This document shows positions 44,660 through 53,963 of a stretch of 64,000 nucleotides of DNA, piece by piece. The stretch spans positions 3,745,001 to 3,809,000 of the forward strand of contig NZ_CP137852.1 of NCBI RefSeq assembly GCF_033547095.1. The letters are read 5' to 3'. This DNA comes from Sediminicoccus rosea (GTDB lineage Bacteria > Pseudomonadota > Alphaproteobacteria > Acetobacterales > Acetobacteraceae). The notes below the pieces were generated by a model that was given only the letters and a program-made list of their open reading frames with translations, did no database searches and was not told the DNA's origin. Made by a program: the position numbers and the translations under genes. Every line of letters starts with the position of its first letter. Within the stretch, counting starts at the first letter, position 1.

Positions 44660-47600
44660 TCACGCCGCCTTCGCCTGCTCCACCACGCGCACGAGGTTGG
44701 CAACCAGCCCGCGCGCCGCCTTCACCCGCGCATCGAAAGGCAGTTCCCGCAGCAAGGCGAGCTTGTGGTCCGGCCGCAGCGAGACCAGGCCCTTCTGGCC
44801 CGAAACCCAGGCTACCAACCCGGCCGGATTGGCGAAGCGGTTCTTGTGGAAGGCGATGACGACGCCCTTGGGCCCCGCATCCACCTTCTCGACGCCGGCC
44901 GCACGGCAGGCGAGCTTGAGGCTGACCACCTGCAGCAGGTTCTCCACCTCGGGCGGGATGGGGCCGAAGCGGTCGGCGAATTCCGCGGCCATCGCCTCGA
45001 CCTCGGCCTCGGTCTCGAGCCCGCCGATGCGGCGATAGAGGCCGAGGCGCACGGGCAGCTCCTGCACGTAGTTCTCGGGGATCAGCACCGGCAGGCCGAG
45101 ATTGATCTGCGGCGTGAACTTGCCCTCCGCCTCGCGCGCGCGCTTGGAGCCGGCGCGGAGATCGGCCACGGCTTCCTCCAGCATCTCCTGGTAGAGCTCG
45201 ATGCCGACCTCGCGGATCTGGCCGGACTGCTCCTCGCCCAGCAGGTTGCCGGCGCCGCGGATGTCGAGGTCGTGGCTCGCCAGCGTGAAGCCGGCGCCGA
45301 GATTGTCCAGCGTCTGCATCACCTCGAGCCGCTTCTGCGAGGTGGGGCTGAGGCGGTGATGCGGCGGCCAGGTCAGGTAGGCATAGCCGCGCTGCTTGCC
45401 GCGCCCGACGCGCCCGCGCAGCTGGTAGAGCTGGCCCAGGCCGAACATGTCGGCGCGGTGGATGATCAGCGTGTTCACCGCCGGCATGTCGAGGCCGGAT
45501 TCCACGATATTGGTGGCGAGCAGGATGTCGTATTTGCCGTCACCGAACTCGGTCATCACCTGCTCGAGCTCGGTCGGCGCAAGCCTTCCATGCGCCTGCA
45601 CCACGCGCGCCTCGGGCGCCACTTCGGCCAGGCGCTCATACATCTTCGCCATGTCCTCGATGCGGGGCACGACAACGAAGACCTGCCCGCCGCGGAAGCG
45701 CTCGCGCTGCACCGCCTCGCGCAGGACGAGGCTGTCCCAGGGCATGATGAAGGTGCGCACCGCGAGGCGGTCCACCGGCGGTGTCGCGATCACGCTCATC
45801 TCGCGCACGCCGGACAGCGCCAGCTGCAAGGTGCGCGGGATGGGGGTCGCGGTCAGCGTCAGCACATGCACGCCGGCCTCGAGTTCCTTCAGCCTTTCCT
45901 TGTGCTTCACGCCGAAATGCTGCTCTTCATCCACGATGACGAGGCCGAGATTGTCGAAGCTGATCGTCTTGCCCAGCAGCGCGTGGGTGCCGACGACGAT
46001 GTCCACCTCGCCCGCCGCCAGCGCCGCCTTGACCTGGGCGGCCTCCTTCGCCGTCACCATGCGCGAGAGCTGCGCGACCTTGATCGGCAGGCCCGCGAAG
46101 CGCGCGGTGAAGATGCGGTGGTGCTGGCGCGCCAGCAGGGTGGTGGGCACGACGACGGCGACCTGCGAGCCGGACATGGCGACGGTGAAGGCCGCGCGCA
46201 GCGCCACCTCCGTCTTGCCGAAGCCGACATCGCCGCAGATCAGACGGTCCATCGGGCGGCCGGAGGCGAGGTCCTCCAGCACATCGGCGATGGCGCGGGC
46301 CTGATCGTCCGTCTCCACATAGGGGAAGCGGGCGCAGAATTCGTCCCAGGCGCCTTCGGGCGGGGCCATCATCGGCGCCTCGCGCGTCTGGCGTTCGGCG
46401 GCGATGCGGATCAGGGCGCCCGCCATGTCGGCGATGCGCTGCTTCGCCTTAGACTTGCGCGCCTGCCAGGAGGCGCCGCCCAGCTTGTCCAGCGCGACGC
46501 CGGCCGTCTCGCTGCCGAAGCGGCTGAGGATTTCGATGTTCTCGACGGGGACAAAGAGCTTGTCATTGCCGTCATAGATCATCCGCAGGCAGTCATGCGG
46601 CGCGCCGCTCACCTCGATGGTGGCCAGCCCGTCATAGCGCCCGATGCCGTGATCCTGATGCACCAGCAGATCTCCAACCTCGATCTGCGTGGCATCCGCG
46701 ATGAACTGGTCGGCGCGCTTCTTGCGGCGCGCGGGGCGGGCGATGCGCTCGCCCAGCAGGTCCTGCTCGGCGGTGATGGAGAGCTGTTCGGCGGTGAAGC
46801 CGCGCTCCAGCCCCAGGATGCCCACGCCGATGGTGCCGGGCGAAAGGCGCTGGAAGGCGTAGTAGTCGTCCACCGGCTCCGCCGCGACGCGGTTCTCGCG
46901 CAGCAGCGTCACCAGCCGCTCGCGCGAGCCGCGGGTCCAGGCGGCGAGCATGGGCTGCCGGCCGCGGCCGCGCTCAGTCTCGGCATGGGCGGCATAGGCG
47001 GAAAACAGGTTCTCCCCCGCCTGCCGGATCTCGGTGAAGAGGCGCCCGGCCCGGCCGCCCGCATCGAAGCCATCCGCGCCGTCTGGCTTGTGGAAGGGCG
47101 AGAAATGCAGCTCCTGCCCCCGGGCCAGCATGGCGTCCCAGCCGGCGCGGTCGAGGTAGAGGCGGCCGGGCGGCGCGGGGCGATAGGGCACCTCGCCCTC
47201 GCCGAGCCGGGCCGGGATGCGGCGGGCCTCGTAGTGGTCCTGGATCATCTCCAGCCGCGCCGTCAGCGCCTCCTCGGCCTGGGCGTCCAGGCTGACCGAG
47301 GCACCGGGCAGGTAGTCCAGCAGCGTCTCCATCTCGGCGTGGAAGAGGCCGGCCCAATGCTCCATGCCCGGATGCCGCCGCCCGGCGCTGACCGAGACAT
47401 AAAGCGGGTCCTCGGCCGCAGCGTTGCCGAAGAGGTCACGATAGCCGGTCCGGAAGCGCTCGATGGAGGCCGGGTCGAGGAAGACCTCCCCCACCGGGCG
47501 CAGGGTCAGCCGGTCCACCGCCGCGCCGCTGCGCTGGGTGCCGGTGTCGAGGCGACGGATGCTCTCGAGCTCGTCGCCGAAGAGGTCGAGGCGCAGCGGG

Positions 47601-48100
47601 TCGGCCTCGCCCGAGGGGAAGAGGTCCAGGATGCCGCCGCGCACCGCGTATTCGCCGGGCTCCATGACGGTGCCGGTGCGGTTGTAGCCGTTGGTCTCCA
47701 GGAAGGCGGTGATCTGCTCGATGCTGGCGCGCCCGCCCTTGCGGAGCAGCAGCGCGGAATTGGCGAAGGCACTGCGCGGGGGCACGCGCTGCACCAGCGC
47801 ATTCACCGTGGTCAGCACGATGCGCGGCCGCGCCGGCGGCGCCGTGAGTTCGGCCAAGGTGGCGACGCGCTCGGCGACCAGCTCCGGATTGGGCGAGACG
47901 CGGTCATAGGGCAGGCAGTCCCAGGCCGGCAGGCGCAGGACCTCGGCCTCGGGCATGAAGAAGGCCAGCGCATCGGCCATGCGGGCCATGCGGGCATCGT
48001 CGCGGCAGACATGCAGGACCGGCGCCTGGGTCTCGGCGCGGCGCTGGCGCAGCAGCAGGGCGTCATAGCCCTCGGGGGCGCCGTAGACCTTCAGCGTCAT
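44660..48100 (-). CDS. mfd: transcription-repair coupling factor Mfd
   Basis: A 1146-residue DNA translocase that displaces stalled RNA polymerase and recruits UvrA. It has a UvrB-like N-terminus, the RNA polymerase-interacting domain (GDLLVHQDHGIGRYDGL), and RecG-like helicase motifs: CGDVGFGKTEVALRAAF, IVDEEQHFGV and TATPIPRTLQLAL, plus the relay helix downstream. A C-terminal autoinhibitory domain ends the protein. It overlaps sdhE by four bases. It belongs to the conserved recG-sdhE-mfd block. Confidence 0.96.
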   Translation of the reverse strand: MTLKVYGAPEGYDALLLRQRRAETQAPVLHVCRDDARMARMADALAFFMPEAEVLRLPAWDCLPYDRVSPNPELVAERVATLAELTAPPARPRIVLTTVNALVQRVPPRSAFANSALLLRKGGRASIEQITAFLETNGYNRTGTVMEPGEYAVRGGILDLFPSGEADPLRLDLFGDELESIRRLDTGTQRSGAAVDRLTLRPVGEVFLDPASIERFRTGYRDLFGNAAAEDPLYVSVSAGRRHPGMEHWAGLFHAEMETLLDYLPGASVSLDAQAEEALTARLEMIQDHYEARRIPARLGEGEVPYRPAPPGRLYLDRAGWDAMLARGQELHFSPFHKPDGADGFDAGGRAGRLFTEIRQAGENLFSAYAAHAETERGRGRQPMLAAWTRGSRERLVTLLRENRVAAEPVDDYYAFQRLSPGTIGVGILGLERGFTAEQLSITAEQDLLGERIARPARRKKRADQFIADATQIEVGDLLVHQDHGIGRYDGLATIEVSGAPHDCLRMIYDGNDKLFVPVENIEILSRFGSETAGVALDKLGGASWQARKSKAKQRIADMAGALIRIAAERQTREAPMMAPPEGAWDEFCARFPYVETDDQARAIADVLEDLASGRPMDRLICGDVGFGKTEVALRAAFTVAMSGSQVAVVVPTTLLARQHHRIFTARFAGLPIKVAQLSRMVTAKEAAQVKAALAAGEVDIVVGTHALLGKTISFDNLGLVIVDEEQHFGVKHKERLKELEAGVHVLTLTATPIPRTLQLALSGVREMSVIATPPVDRLAVRTFIMPWDSLVLREAVQRERFRGGQVFVVVPRIEDMAKMYERLAEVAPEARVVQAHGRLAPTELEQVMTEFGDGKYDILLATNIVESGLDMPAVNTLIIHRADMFGLGQLYQLRGRVGRGKQRGYAYLTWPPHHRLSPTSQKRLEVMQTLDNLGAGFTLASHDLDIRGAGNLLGEEQSGQIREVGIELYQEMLEEAVADLRAGSKRAREAEGKFTPQINLGLPVLIPENYVQELPVRLGLYRRIGGLETEAEVEAMAAEFADRFGPIPPEVENLLQVVSLKLACRAAGVEKVDAGPKGVVIAFHKNRFANPAGLVAWVSGQKGLVSLRPDHKLALLRELPFDARVKAARGLVANLVRVVEQAKAA

Positions 48101-48411
48101 TTCAAATGATCCGGCATGCCCGCGCCGGGCGCCGCGCTCTCGGCCGCGATGCGGTCGAAGAGCGGCCCGCGCACCTCCGGCGGTGCGGGGCGGCGGCCGG
48201 AAAACCAGTCGGCCAAGTCCACATCCGGCAATTCCATGATGGCTTCCAGCTCATCCAGCTCGGCCGGCGTCAGCGCGGCGATATGCCGGCGGACGAAGCC
48301 GCCCAGCATCAGGTCGCATTCCTTGGTGCCGCGATGCAGGGCCCGGAAGAGCAGGCGGCGCTGGCGGTGGGGGAGTTCGGGGGTTTCGTCAGGACTCGTC
48401 ACGGGTGGCAT
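48097..48411 (-). CDS. sdhE: succinate dehydrogenase flavinylation factor SdhE
   Basis: A 104-residue SdhE/Sdh5 protein, which attaches FAD covalently to succinate dehydrogenase. The signature RGTKECDLMLGGF includes the RGxxE motif, and PDVDLADWFSGRRPAP closes the fold. The start at 48411 is chosen because the rest of the open frame upstream overlaps recG. It lies ten bases from the divergent recG start and overlaps mfd. Confidence 0.93.
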   Translation of the reverse strand: MPPVTSPDETPELPHRQRRLLFRALHRGTKECDLMLGGFVRRHIAALTPAELDELEAIMELPDVDLADWFSGRRPAPPEVRGPLFDRIAAESAAPGAGMPDHLK

Positions 48412-48421
48412 ATAGGCCCGT

Positions 48422-50512
48422 GTGAGCCAGAGTGTCAGCCTCCAGAGCCTGCTTGATTCCCTCGAAACCCTGCCGGGCGTCGGGCCGAAGCGCGCTGCGC
48501 TCATCGCCAAGGCCTGCGGGGGCCCGCGCATCCTGGACCTTCTGTTTCACCTGCCCGACCGGATCGCGAGCCGGATGCGCATCAGCCATCCCGCGGAAGC
48601 GCAGCCCGAGAGCGATGCCGTGCTGCGTGTGACCCCCATCGCGACTCGCAGCGCGATGAGCCGCGCCACCCGCCGCCGCTATGTCGAGGTCCGCACGGCG
48701 GAGGAGGTGACCCTCCGCTTCATGCAATCCAACCTCGGCTGGATCGAGAAACTGCTGCCGCGTGGCGAGCCCCGCTGGATCTCCGGCCGCATCCGGCCCG
48801 AGGGCGATGGCTGGTCCTGCATCAGCCCCGATGTCGCGGCCAGCGAGGAGGGCTTCCCCGCGCTGGAGGCGATCTGGCCGCTCACCGAGGGGCTGAAGCG
48901 CGCCCATGTGGCGCCGGCCGTCATGGCCGCCCTGAAACGCCTGCCCGAGCTGCCCGAATGGCAGGACGCCCCCCTGCTCGCGCGCGAGGCCTGGCCCGGC
49001 TTCGCCGCCGCGCTCCGCGCCCTGCACGCCCCCGAAGCGCGCCCCGATGCGAAGCCCTGGGAGCGGCTCGCCTATGACGAGGCGCTGGCCGGGCAATTGG
49101 CGCTGGCCCTGCTGCGCCGGCGCAACCGCGAGGCGCCGGGCCGCGCACTGGCCGGCGATGGGAGCCTGCGCGCCCAGGCGCTGGCCGCCTTCGGCCACGA
49201 GCCGACGCCCGACCAGGCCCAGGCACTGGCCGAAATCTCCCGCGACCTCGCCGCCCCGCGCCGCATGCTGCGCCTGCTGCAGGGCGATGTCGGCTCGGGC
49301 AAGACGCTGGTCGCGGTGCTCGCCATGCTCCAGGCCGTCGAGGCCGGGGCCCAGGCTGCGATCATGGCACCGACGGAAATCCTGGCGCGGCAGCATCTGC
49401 GGACGCTGGAAAAGCTCTCACCCGTGCCGGTCGCCCTGCTGGCCGGCTCGGTGAAGGGGGCGGAGCGGCGGCGCGTGCTCAAGGGCTTCGCCGATGGCTC
49501 GATCCCCATCGCGATCGGCACCCATGCGCTGTTCCAGCAGGGGGTGGAGTTCCACGACCTGGCACTGGCCGTGGTGGATGAGCAGCACCGCTTCGGCGTC
49601 GCCCAGCGCCTCGAGCTGGCCGGCAAGGGCGAGCAGGTGGACATGCTGGTGATGACGGCCACGCCCATTCCCCGCACGCTCCAGCTGACGCATTGGGGCG
49701 AGATGCAGGTGAGCCGCATCGCCGGCAAGCCGCGCGGCCGCCAGCCCATCGCGACGCGCATCGCCTCCGCCGCCCGCCTGCCCGAGATCATCGCCCGCAT
49801 GCGCCAGGCCCTGGCCAGGGGCGAGCGCGCCTATTGGGTGGTGCGCGCCATCACGGGCGGCGAGCATGATGACAGCATCGCCGCCGAGACCCGCTTCGCC
49901 GAGCTTTCCGAGCTCTTCCCCGGCCAGGTCGGCCTCGCCCATGGCGAGCTGGACATGGAGCTGCGCGAGGGCGCCCTGCGCGACTTCGCCGAGGGCCGCA
50001 CGCAGATCCTGGTCGCCACCACCGTGATCGAGGTGGGGGTGGACGTGCCGGAAGCCACCATCATCCTGATCGAGCAAGCGGAACGCTTCGGCCTCTCGGC
50101 CCTGCACCAGTTGCGCGGCCGGGTCGGGCGCGGCAGCAAGCCTTCCTCATGCCTTCTGGTGCATTCCGAGCAGCTCTCCGAGCGCGAGCGGGAGCGCCTG
50201 CTGATCCTGCGCGACACGGAGGATGGCTTCGTCATCGCGGAGGAGGATCTTCGGCTGCGAGGGGGCGGCGAGGCGCTGGGCACGCGCCAGGCCGGCCAGG
50301 TGCAGTTCCGCCTGGGCCTGCGCGGCGAGGATGAGGCCGCCGCCCAGCGCGCCGCCAACCGCCAGAATGCCCTGATCGAGATGGCGGCCGGCGATGCCGA
50401 GGTGCTGCTGACCCGGGACCGGCACCTGGCCTCCCCCCGCGGCCAGGCGGCGCGCCTGCTGCTGGCGCTGTTTGACAAGCAGGACGCGGTCAGGCTCCTG
50501 GCGGCCGGGTGA
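48422..50512 (+). CDS. recG: ATP-dependent DNA helicase RecG
   Basis: A 696-residue helicase that remodels stalled forks and Holliday junctions. A wedge (OB) domain lies at about 60-160. Helicase motifs I-VI include LQGDVGSGKTLVAVLAM, VVDEQHRFGVAQRLEL, TATPIPRTLQLTHWGEM and HQLRGRVGRGSKPSSCLL. It starts at GTG 48422. It is divergent from sdhE with a 10-bp gap, so both start inside one small promoter region. A weak intrinsic terminator overlaps its end. Confidence 0.96.
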   Translation: MSQSVSLQSLLDSLETLPGVGPKRAALIAKACGGPRILDLLFHLPDRIASRMRISHPAEAQPESDAVLRVTPIATRSAMSRATRRRYVEVRTAEEVTLRFMQSNLGWIEKLLPRGEPRWISGRIRPEGDGWSCISPDVAASEEGFPALEAIWPLTEGLKRAHVAPAVMAALKRLPELPEWQDAPLLAREAWPGFAAALRALHAPEARPDAKPWERLAYDEALAGQLALALLRRRNREAPGRALAGDGSLRAQALAAFGHEPTPDQAQALAEISRDLAAPRRMLRLLQGDVGSGKTLVAVLAMLQAVEAGAQAAIMAPTEILARQHLRTLEKLSPVPVALLAGSVKGAERRRVLKGFADGSIPIAIGTHALFQQGVEFHDLALAVVDEQHRFGVAQRLELAGKGEQVDMLVMTATPIPRTLQLTHWGEMQVSRIAGKPRGRQPIATRIASAARLPEIIARMRQALARGERAYWVVRAITGGEHDDSIAAETRFAELSELFPGQVGLAHGELDMELREGALRDFAEGRTQILVATTVIEVGVDVPEATIILIEQAERFGLSALHQLRGRVGRGSKPSSCLLVHSEQLSERERERLLILRDTEDGFVIAEEDLRLRGGGEALGTRQAGQVQFRLGLRGEDEAAAQRAANRQNALIEMAAGDAEVLLTRDRHLASPRGQAARLLLALFDKQDAVRLLAAG

Positions 50513-50536
50513 CTTGAAATCCCTGCCCGGTTTTTT
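50505..50536 (+). terminator. weak intrinsic terminator at the end of recG
   Basis: CCGGG (50505-50509) pairs with CCCGG (50526-50530) around a 16-base loop and is followed by six T (50531-50536). The stem is short and overlaps the recG stop codon, so termination may be partial. Confidence 0.45.
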
Positions 50537-50567
50537 AAATCGGCGGACCGAACCGGGAGACCATGGC

Positions 50568-51311
50568 TTGAGCGAGAGCACCGAAAACCAGGGCCTCATC
50601 GAAATCGAGGGCCTGACCAAACGGTTCGGCGGCTTCACCGCCGTGGATGGCGTCAGCTTTTCCGTCCAGCGCGGCGAGGTCGTGGGATTCCTCGGCCCCA
50701 ATGGCGCCGGCAAGTCCACGACCATGCGGATGCTGGCCGGCTTCATGCTGCCGAGCGAGGGCACGGCCCGCATCTGCGGCGAGGATGTGGTGAAGCGCCC
50801 CGTGGCCGCCAAGCGCAACCTCGGCTTCCTGCCCGAGGGGGCCCCCACCTATCCCGAAATGAGCGTGGCCGATTTCCTGGATTTCTGCGCCCGCATCCGC
50901 GGCTTCGGCGGCGCCGAGCGGACCCGGCGCGTGGCCGAGGCCATGGCGCGGACGCAGTTGGAGGGCGTGCGCCTGCAACCGATCGAGACGCTCTCCAAGG
51001 GGTTCAAGCGCCGCGTGGGCCTCGCCCAGGCGCTGCTGCACTCGCCGCCCGTGCTGGTGCTGGACGAACCGACCGACGGCCTCGACCCCAACCAGAAGCA
51101 TGAGGTGCGCGAATTGATCCGCGCCATGGCGCCCGAGAAGGCCATCATCATTTCGACCCATATTCTCGAAGAGGTCGCCGCCGTCTGCACCCGCGCCATC
51201 GTCATCGCGCGCGGCCGCGTGCTGGCCGATGCGACGCCCGCAGCCCTGGTGGCCGATGGCCGCAGCATGGAGGAAGTCTTCCGCTCCCTGACGCTGGGAG
51301 CCGCCGCATGA
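50568..51311 (+). CDS. ABC transporter ATP-binding protein (GldA-type)
   Basis: A 247-residue ATPase. Walker A GFLGPNGAGKSTTMRML, signature LSKGFKRRVGLAQALL, Walker B VLVLDEPTDGLDPNQ. It starts at TTG 50568: GGGAG lies eight bases upstream, and the only nearby ATG is followed at once by a stop. Together with the ABC-2 permease, the GldG-type protein and the DUF4340 protein downstream it forms a four-gene exporter operon of the gliding-related type found far outside gliding bacteria. Confidence 0.9.
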   Translation: MSESTENQGLIEIEGLTKRFGGFTAVDGVSFSVQRGEVVGFLGPNGAGKSTTMRMLAGFMLPSEGTARICGEDVVKRPVAAKRNLGFLPEGAPTYPEMSVADFLDFCARIRGFGGAERTRRVAEAMARTQLEGVRLQPIETLSKGFKRRVGLAQALLHSPPVLVLDEPTDGLDPNQKHEVRELIRAMAPEKAIIISTHILEEVAAVCTRAIVIARGRVLADATPAALVADGRSMEEVFRSLTLGAAA

Positions 51312-52039
51312 GGCCCGCGCTCACCGTCGCACGTCGTGAATTCGCGGCCTATTTCGCGACGCCCGTCGCCACAGTCTTCATCGTGATCTTCCTCGTCCTT
51401 TCGGGTGCGCTGACCTTCACGCTGGGCGGCTTCTTCGGGCGCGGCCAGGCGGATCTCATCCCCTTCTTCAGCTTCATTCCCTGGCTGTTCCTGTTCCTGG
51501 TGCCCGCGCTGACCATGCGCCTCTGGGCGGAAGAACGGCGCCTCGGCACCATCGAGCTGCTGCTGACCCTGCCCATCACGGCCGGCCAGGCGGTGGTCGG
51601 CAAGTTCCTCGCCGCCTGGGCCTTCTGCGCGGTGGCCCTCGCCCTCACCTTCCCGCTCGTCATCACCGTCAACCTGCTGGGCGAGCCGGATAATGGCGTG
51701 ATCCTCACGGGCTATCTCGGCTGCTTCCTGGTGGCGGGCGCCTATCTCGCCGTGGGGGCCGCCATCTCGGCCGTCACGCGCAACCAGGTGATCGCCTTCG
51801 TCCTGGCCGTGGCCGGCTGCTTCCTCTTCGCCGCCGCCGGCTCCCCGGTGGTGACGGAGTTCCTCTCCTCACAATTCCCGGTGCTGGCCGAGGTGGCGCG
51901 CGGCATGAGCGTGAGCGAGCGGATCAATGGCTTCACCCGCGGCGTGATCTCGGCGCGGGACTTCGTCTTCTTCGCCAGCTTCATCGCCTTCTGGCTCTTC
52001 GTAAATACCGTGATCCTCGAGCACAAGAAGGCGGATTGA
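51308..52039 (+). CDS. ABC-2 type permease (GldF-like)
   Basis: A 243-residue inner-membrane permease with six hydrophobic segments. N-terminal VARREFAAYFATPVATVFIV and LTMRLWAEERRLGTIELLLT are characteristic of GldF-like ABC-2 permeases. Its ATG overlaps the ATPase stop by four bases (ATGA). It pairs with the ATPase; the cargo is unknown. Confidence 0.88.
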   Translation: MRPALTVARREFAAYFATPVATVFIVIFLVLSGALTFTLGGFFGRGQADLIPFFSFIPWLFLFLVPALTMRLWAEERRLGTIELLLTLPITAGQAVVGKFLAAWAFCAVALALTFPLVITVNLLGEPDNGVILTGYLGCFLVAGAYLAVGAAISAVTRNQVIAFVLAVAGCFLFAAAGSPVVTEFLSSQFPVLAEVARGMSVSERINGFTRGVISARDFVFFASFIAFWLFVNTVILEHKKAD

Positions 52040-52043
52040 GACC

Positions 52044-53963
52044 ATGCGCAATTCCCGCCTCGCCTACTCTGCCCTTGGCGTCCTCGCGGCGCTCGCACTC
52101 GCCATCGGCGTCAACATGCTGGCCGACCGGCTGCTCGCCTCCGCCCGCGTGGACCTCACCGAGAACCGCATCTACACCCTCTCGCCCGGCACGCGGCAGG
52201 TGCTGGAAGGGTTGCAGGACCCGATCACGCTGCGCTTTTTCTACTCGCGCAAGCTGGGCGCCGAGGCGCCGCAATTCGGCGCCTATGCCGAGCGCGTGCG
52301 CGAGATGCTGCGCGAATACGTGGCGGCCAGCCGCGGCAAGCTGCGCCTCGAGGTCTTCGACCCCGAGCCCTTCTCCGAGGTGGAGGACCGCGCCGTCTCG
52401 CTCGGTATCCAGGGCGTGCCGCTCGATCAGGGCGGGGAGCAGGTCTATTTCGGCCTCTCTGGCAGCAACCAGGTGGATGAGGAACGCAACATCCCCTTCT
52501 TCCAGCCGGAGCGCGAGCGCTTCCTGGAAGCCGACCTCACCCGCCTGATCTTCGAGCTTTCGAGCCCGGTGAAGCCGGTGCTCGGCGTCATGTCGCCGTT
52601 GCCGCTGAACGGCGACCCGCGCGCGATGATGATGCGCCAGCCGGCACTCGCCCAGCCGCAGGTGGTGATGCGCCAGTTGCGCGAGGGCTTCACGGTGCGC
52701 GACATCGGCTTCGACGTGCAGGCGATCCCGGCCGATGTGCAGATCCTGCTGCTTGCCCACCCGCAGGACCTGCCGGAGGCCGCGCAATACGCGGTGGACC
52801 AGTTCGTCATGCGCGGTGGCCGCCTCTTCCTGATGATCGACCCGCACAGCGAATTCCAGGCCGCCCGCCCCGGCCCCGGCGGCCGTCCGCCCGCCAACAC
52901 CGCCTCGGTCCTCCCGCGCCTGCTGGAGGCCTGGGGCGTGGAGGCGCCGGCCGACCAGGTCGTGCTCGACCTGCGCGGCGCCTGGCGCGTGCGCGCGGCA
53001 CCCAATGAGCGCGTGCAGGCGGTGGACTACATCGCCTGGTTCAACCTCCAGGGTGACAGCGTGAACCGCCAGGAGGTGGCGACGGCGCTGATCGAGCAGG
53101 TCACGGTCGCCTCCTCCGGCTATCTCGCGCCGCGCCCCAATGCGGGGATCGAGTTCATCCCGCTGCTGACCAGCTCCGCCCAATCCATGGTGGTGGACGC
53201 GGCACGCGTCAGGAACGAGCCCTCGCCCACGCGCATCCTGGCCGATTTCCGCGCCGATGGTCAGCGCCGCGTCATCGCGGCCCGGATCCGCGGCAACCTC
53301 CGCAGCGCCTTCCAGGAAGGCGCACCCGCGCCCGCCGAGGGCGTGGAGCGCCCGGCGGATTTCCCGGCGCATCTCGCCCGCAGCACGGGGCCGGCCAATA
53401 TCGTCGTCGTGCATGACACGGATATCCTGGAGGACCGCTTCTGGGTCCGCGTCCAGGAGTTCTTCGGCCAGCCGGTCGCCACGCCCTTCTCGGGCAATGG
53501 CAGCTTCGTCGTGAACATCGCCGATACGCTGGCCGGTTCGGACGCCATGATCAGCCTGCGCTCGCGTGGCGAATCCCAGCGGCCCTTCGAGCTGGTGGAG
53601 GATATCCGCCGCCAGGCCGACGCCCAGTTCCGCCAGAGCGAGCAGCAGCTGACCGAGCGCCTGCAGGCCACCGAACGCCGCCTGCGCGAGTTGCGCCAGG
53701 GCACGGGCGGAGAGGGCGCGCGCAACACCAACCAGACCGTCATCACGCCGGAGCAGCGGGCCGAGATCGACCGCGCGCGGGAGGAGATCGCGAATACGCG
53801 GCGCCAGCTCCGCGCCGTGCAGCTCGAATTGCGGCGCGACATCGAGGCGCTGGAGACCTGGCTGCGTATCTTCAACATCGCCTTCGTGCCGGTGTTGCTG
53901 ACCATCTTCGCCGTCGTCATCGGCGTGCTGCGCGCCCGCCGCCGCGCGAGGGCGCGGGCATGA
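52044..53963 (+). CDS. GldG-type ABC auxiliary protein
   Basis: A 639-residue protein of the GldG family (ABC-type uncharacterised transport system). It has one N-terminal membrane helix, the family start VDLTENRIYTLSPGTRQVLE, a large extracytoplasmic domain with GGRLFLMIDPHSEFQA, a coiled coil at about 520-610 (SEQQLTERLQATERRLREL), and a C-terminal membrane helix. In gliding Bacteroidota GldG works with GldA and GldF; the role in this organism is unknown. Four bases after the permease gene. Confidence 0.87.
   Translation: MRNSRLAYSALGVLAALALAIGVNMLADRLLASARVDLTENRIYTLSPGTRQVLEGLQDPITLRFFYSRKLGAEAPQFGAYAERVREMLREYVAASRGKLRLEVFDPEPFSEVEDRAVSLGIQGVPLDQGGEQVYFGLSGSNQVDEERNIPFFQPERERFLEADLTRLIFELSSPVKPVLGVMSPLPLNGDPRAMMMRQPALAQPQVVMRQLREGFTVRDIGFDVQAIPADVQILLLAHPQDLPEAAQYAVDQFVMRGGRLFLMIDPHSEFQAARPGPGGRPPANTASVLPRLLEAWGVEAPADQVVLDLRGAWRVRAAPNERVQAVDYIAWFNLQGDSVNRQEVATALIEQVTVASSGYLAPRPNAGIEFIPLLTSSAQSMVVDAARVRNEPSPTRILADFRADGQRRVIAARIRGNLRSAFQEGAPAPAEGVERPADFPAHLARSTGPANIVVVHDTDILEDRFWVRVQEFFGQPVATPFSGNGSFVVNIADTLAGSDAMISLRSRGESQRPFELVEDIRRQADAQFRQSEQQLTERLQATERRLRELRQGTGGEGARNTNQTVITPEQRAEIDRAREEIANTRRQLRAVQLELRRDIEALETWLRIFNIAFVPVLLTIFAVVIGVLRARRRARARA

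Noticed and set aside
44435-48109. Open frame of over 1200 codons antisense to mfd.
   Set aside because: Mfd motifs are complete on the other strand; the antisense product has no recognisable domain and no ribosome-binding site.
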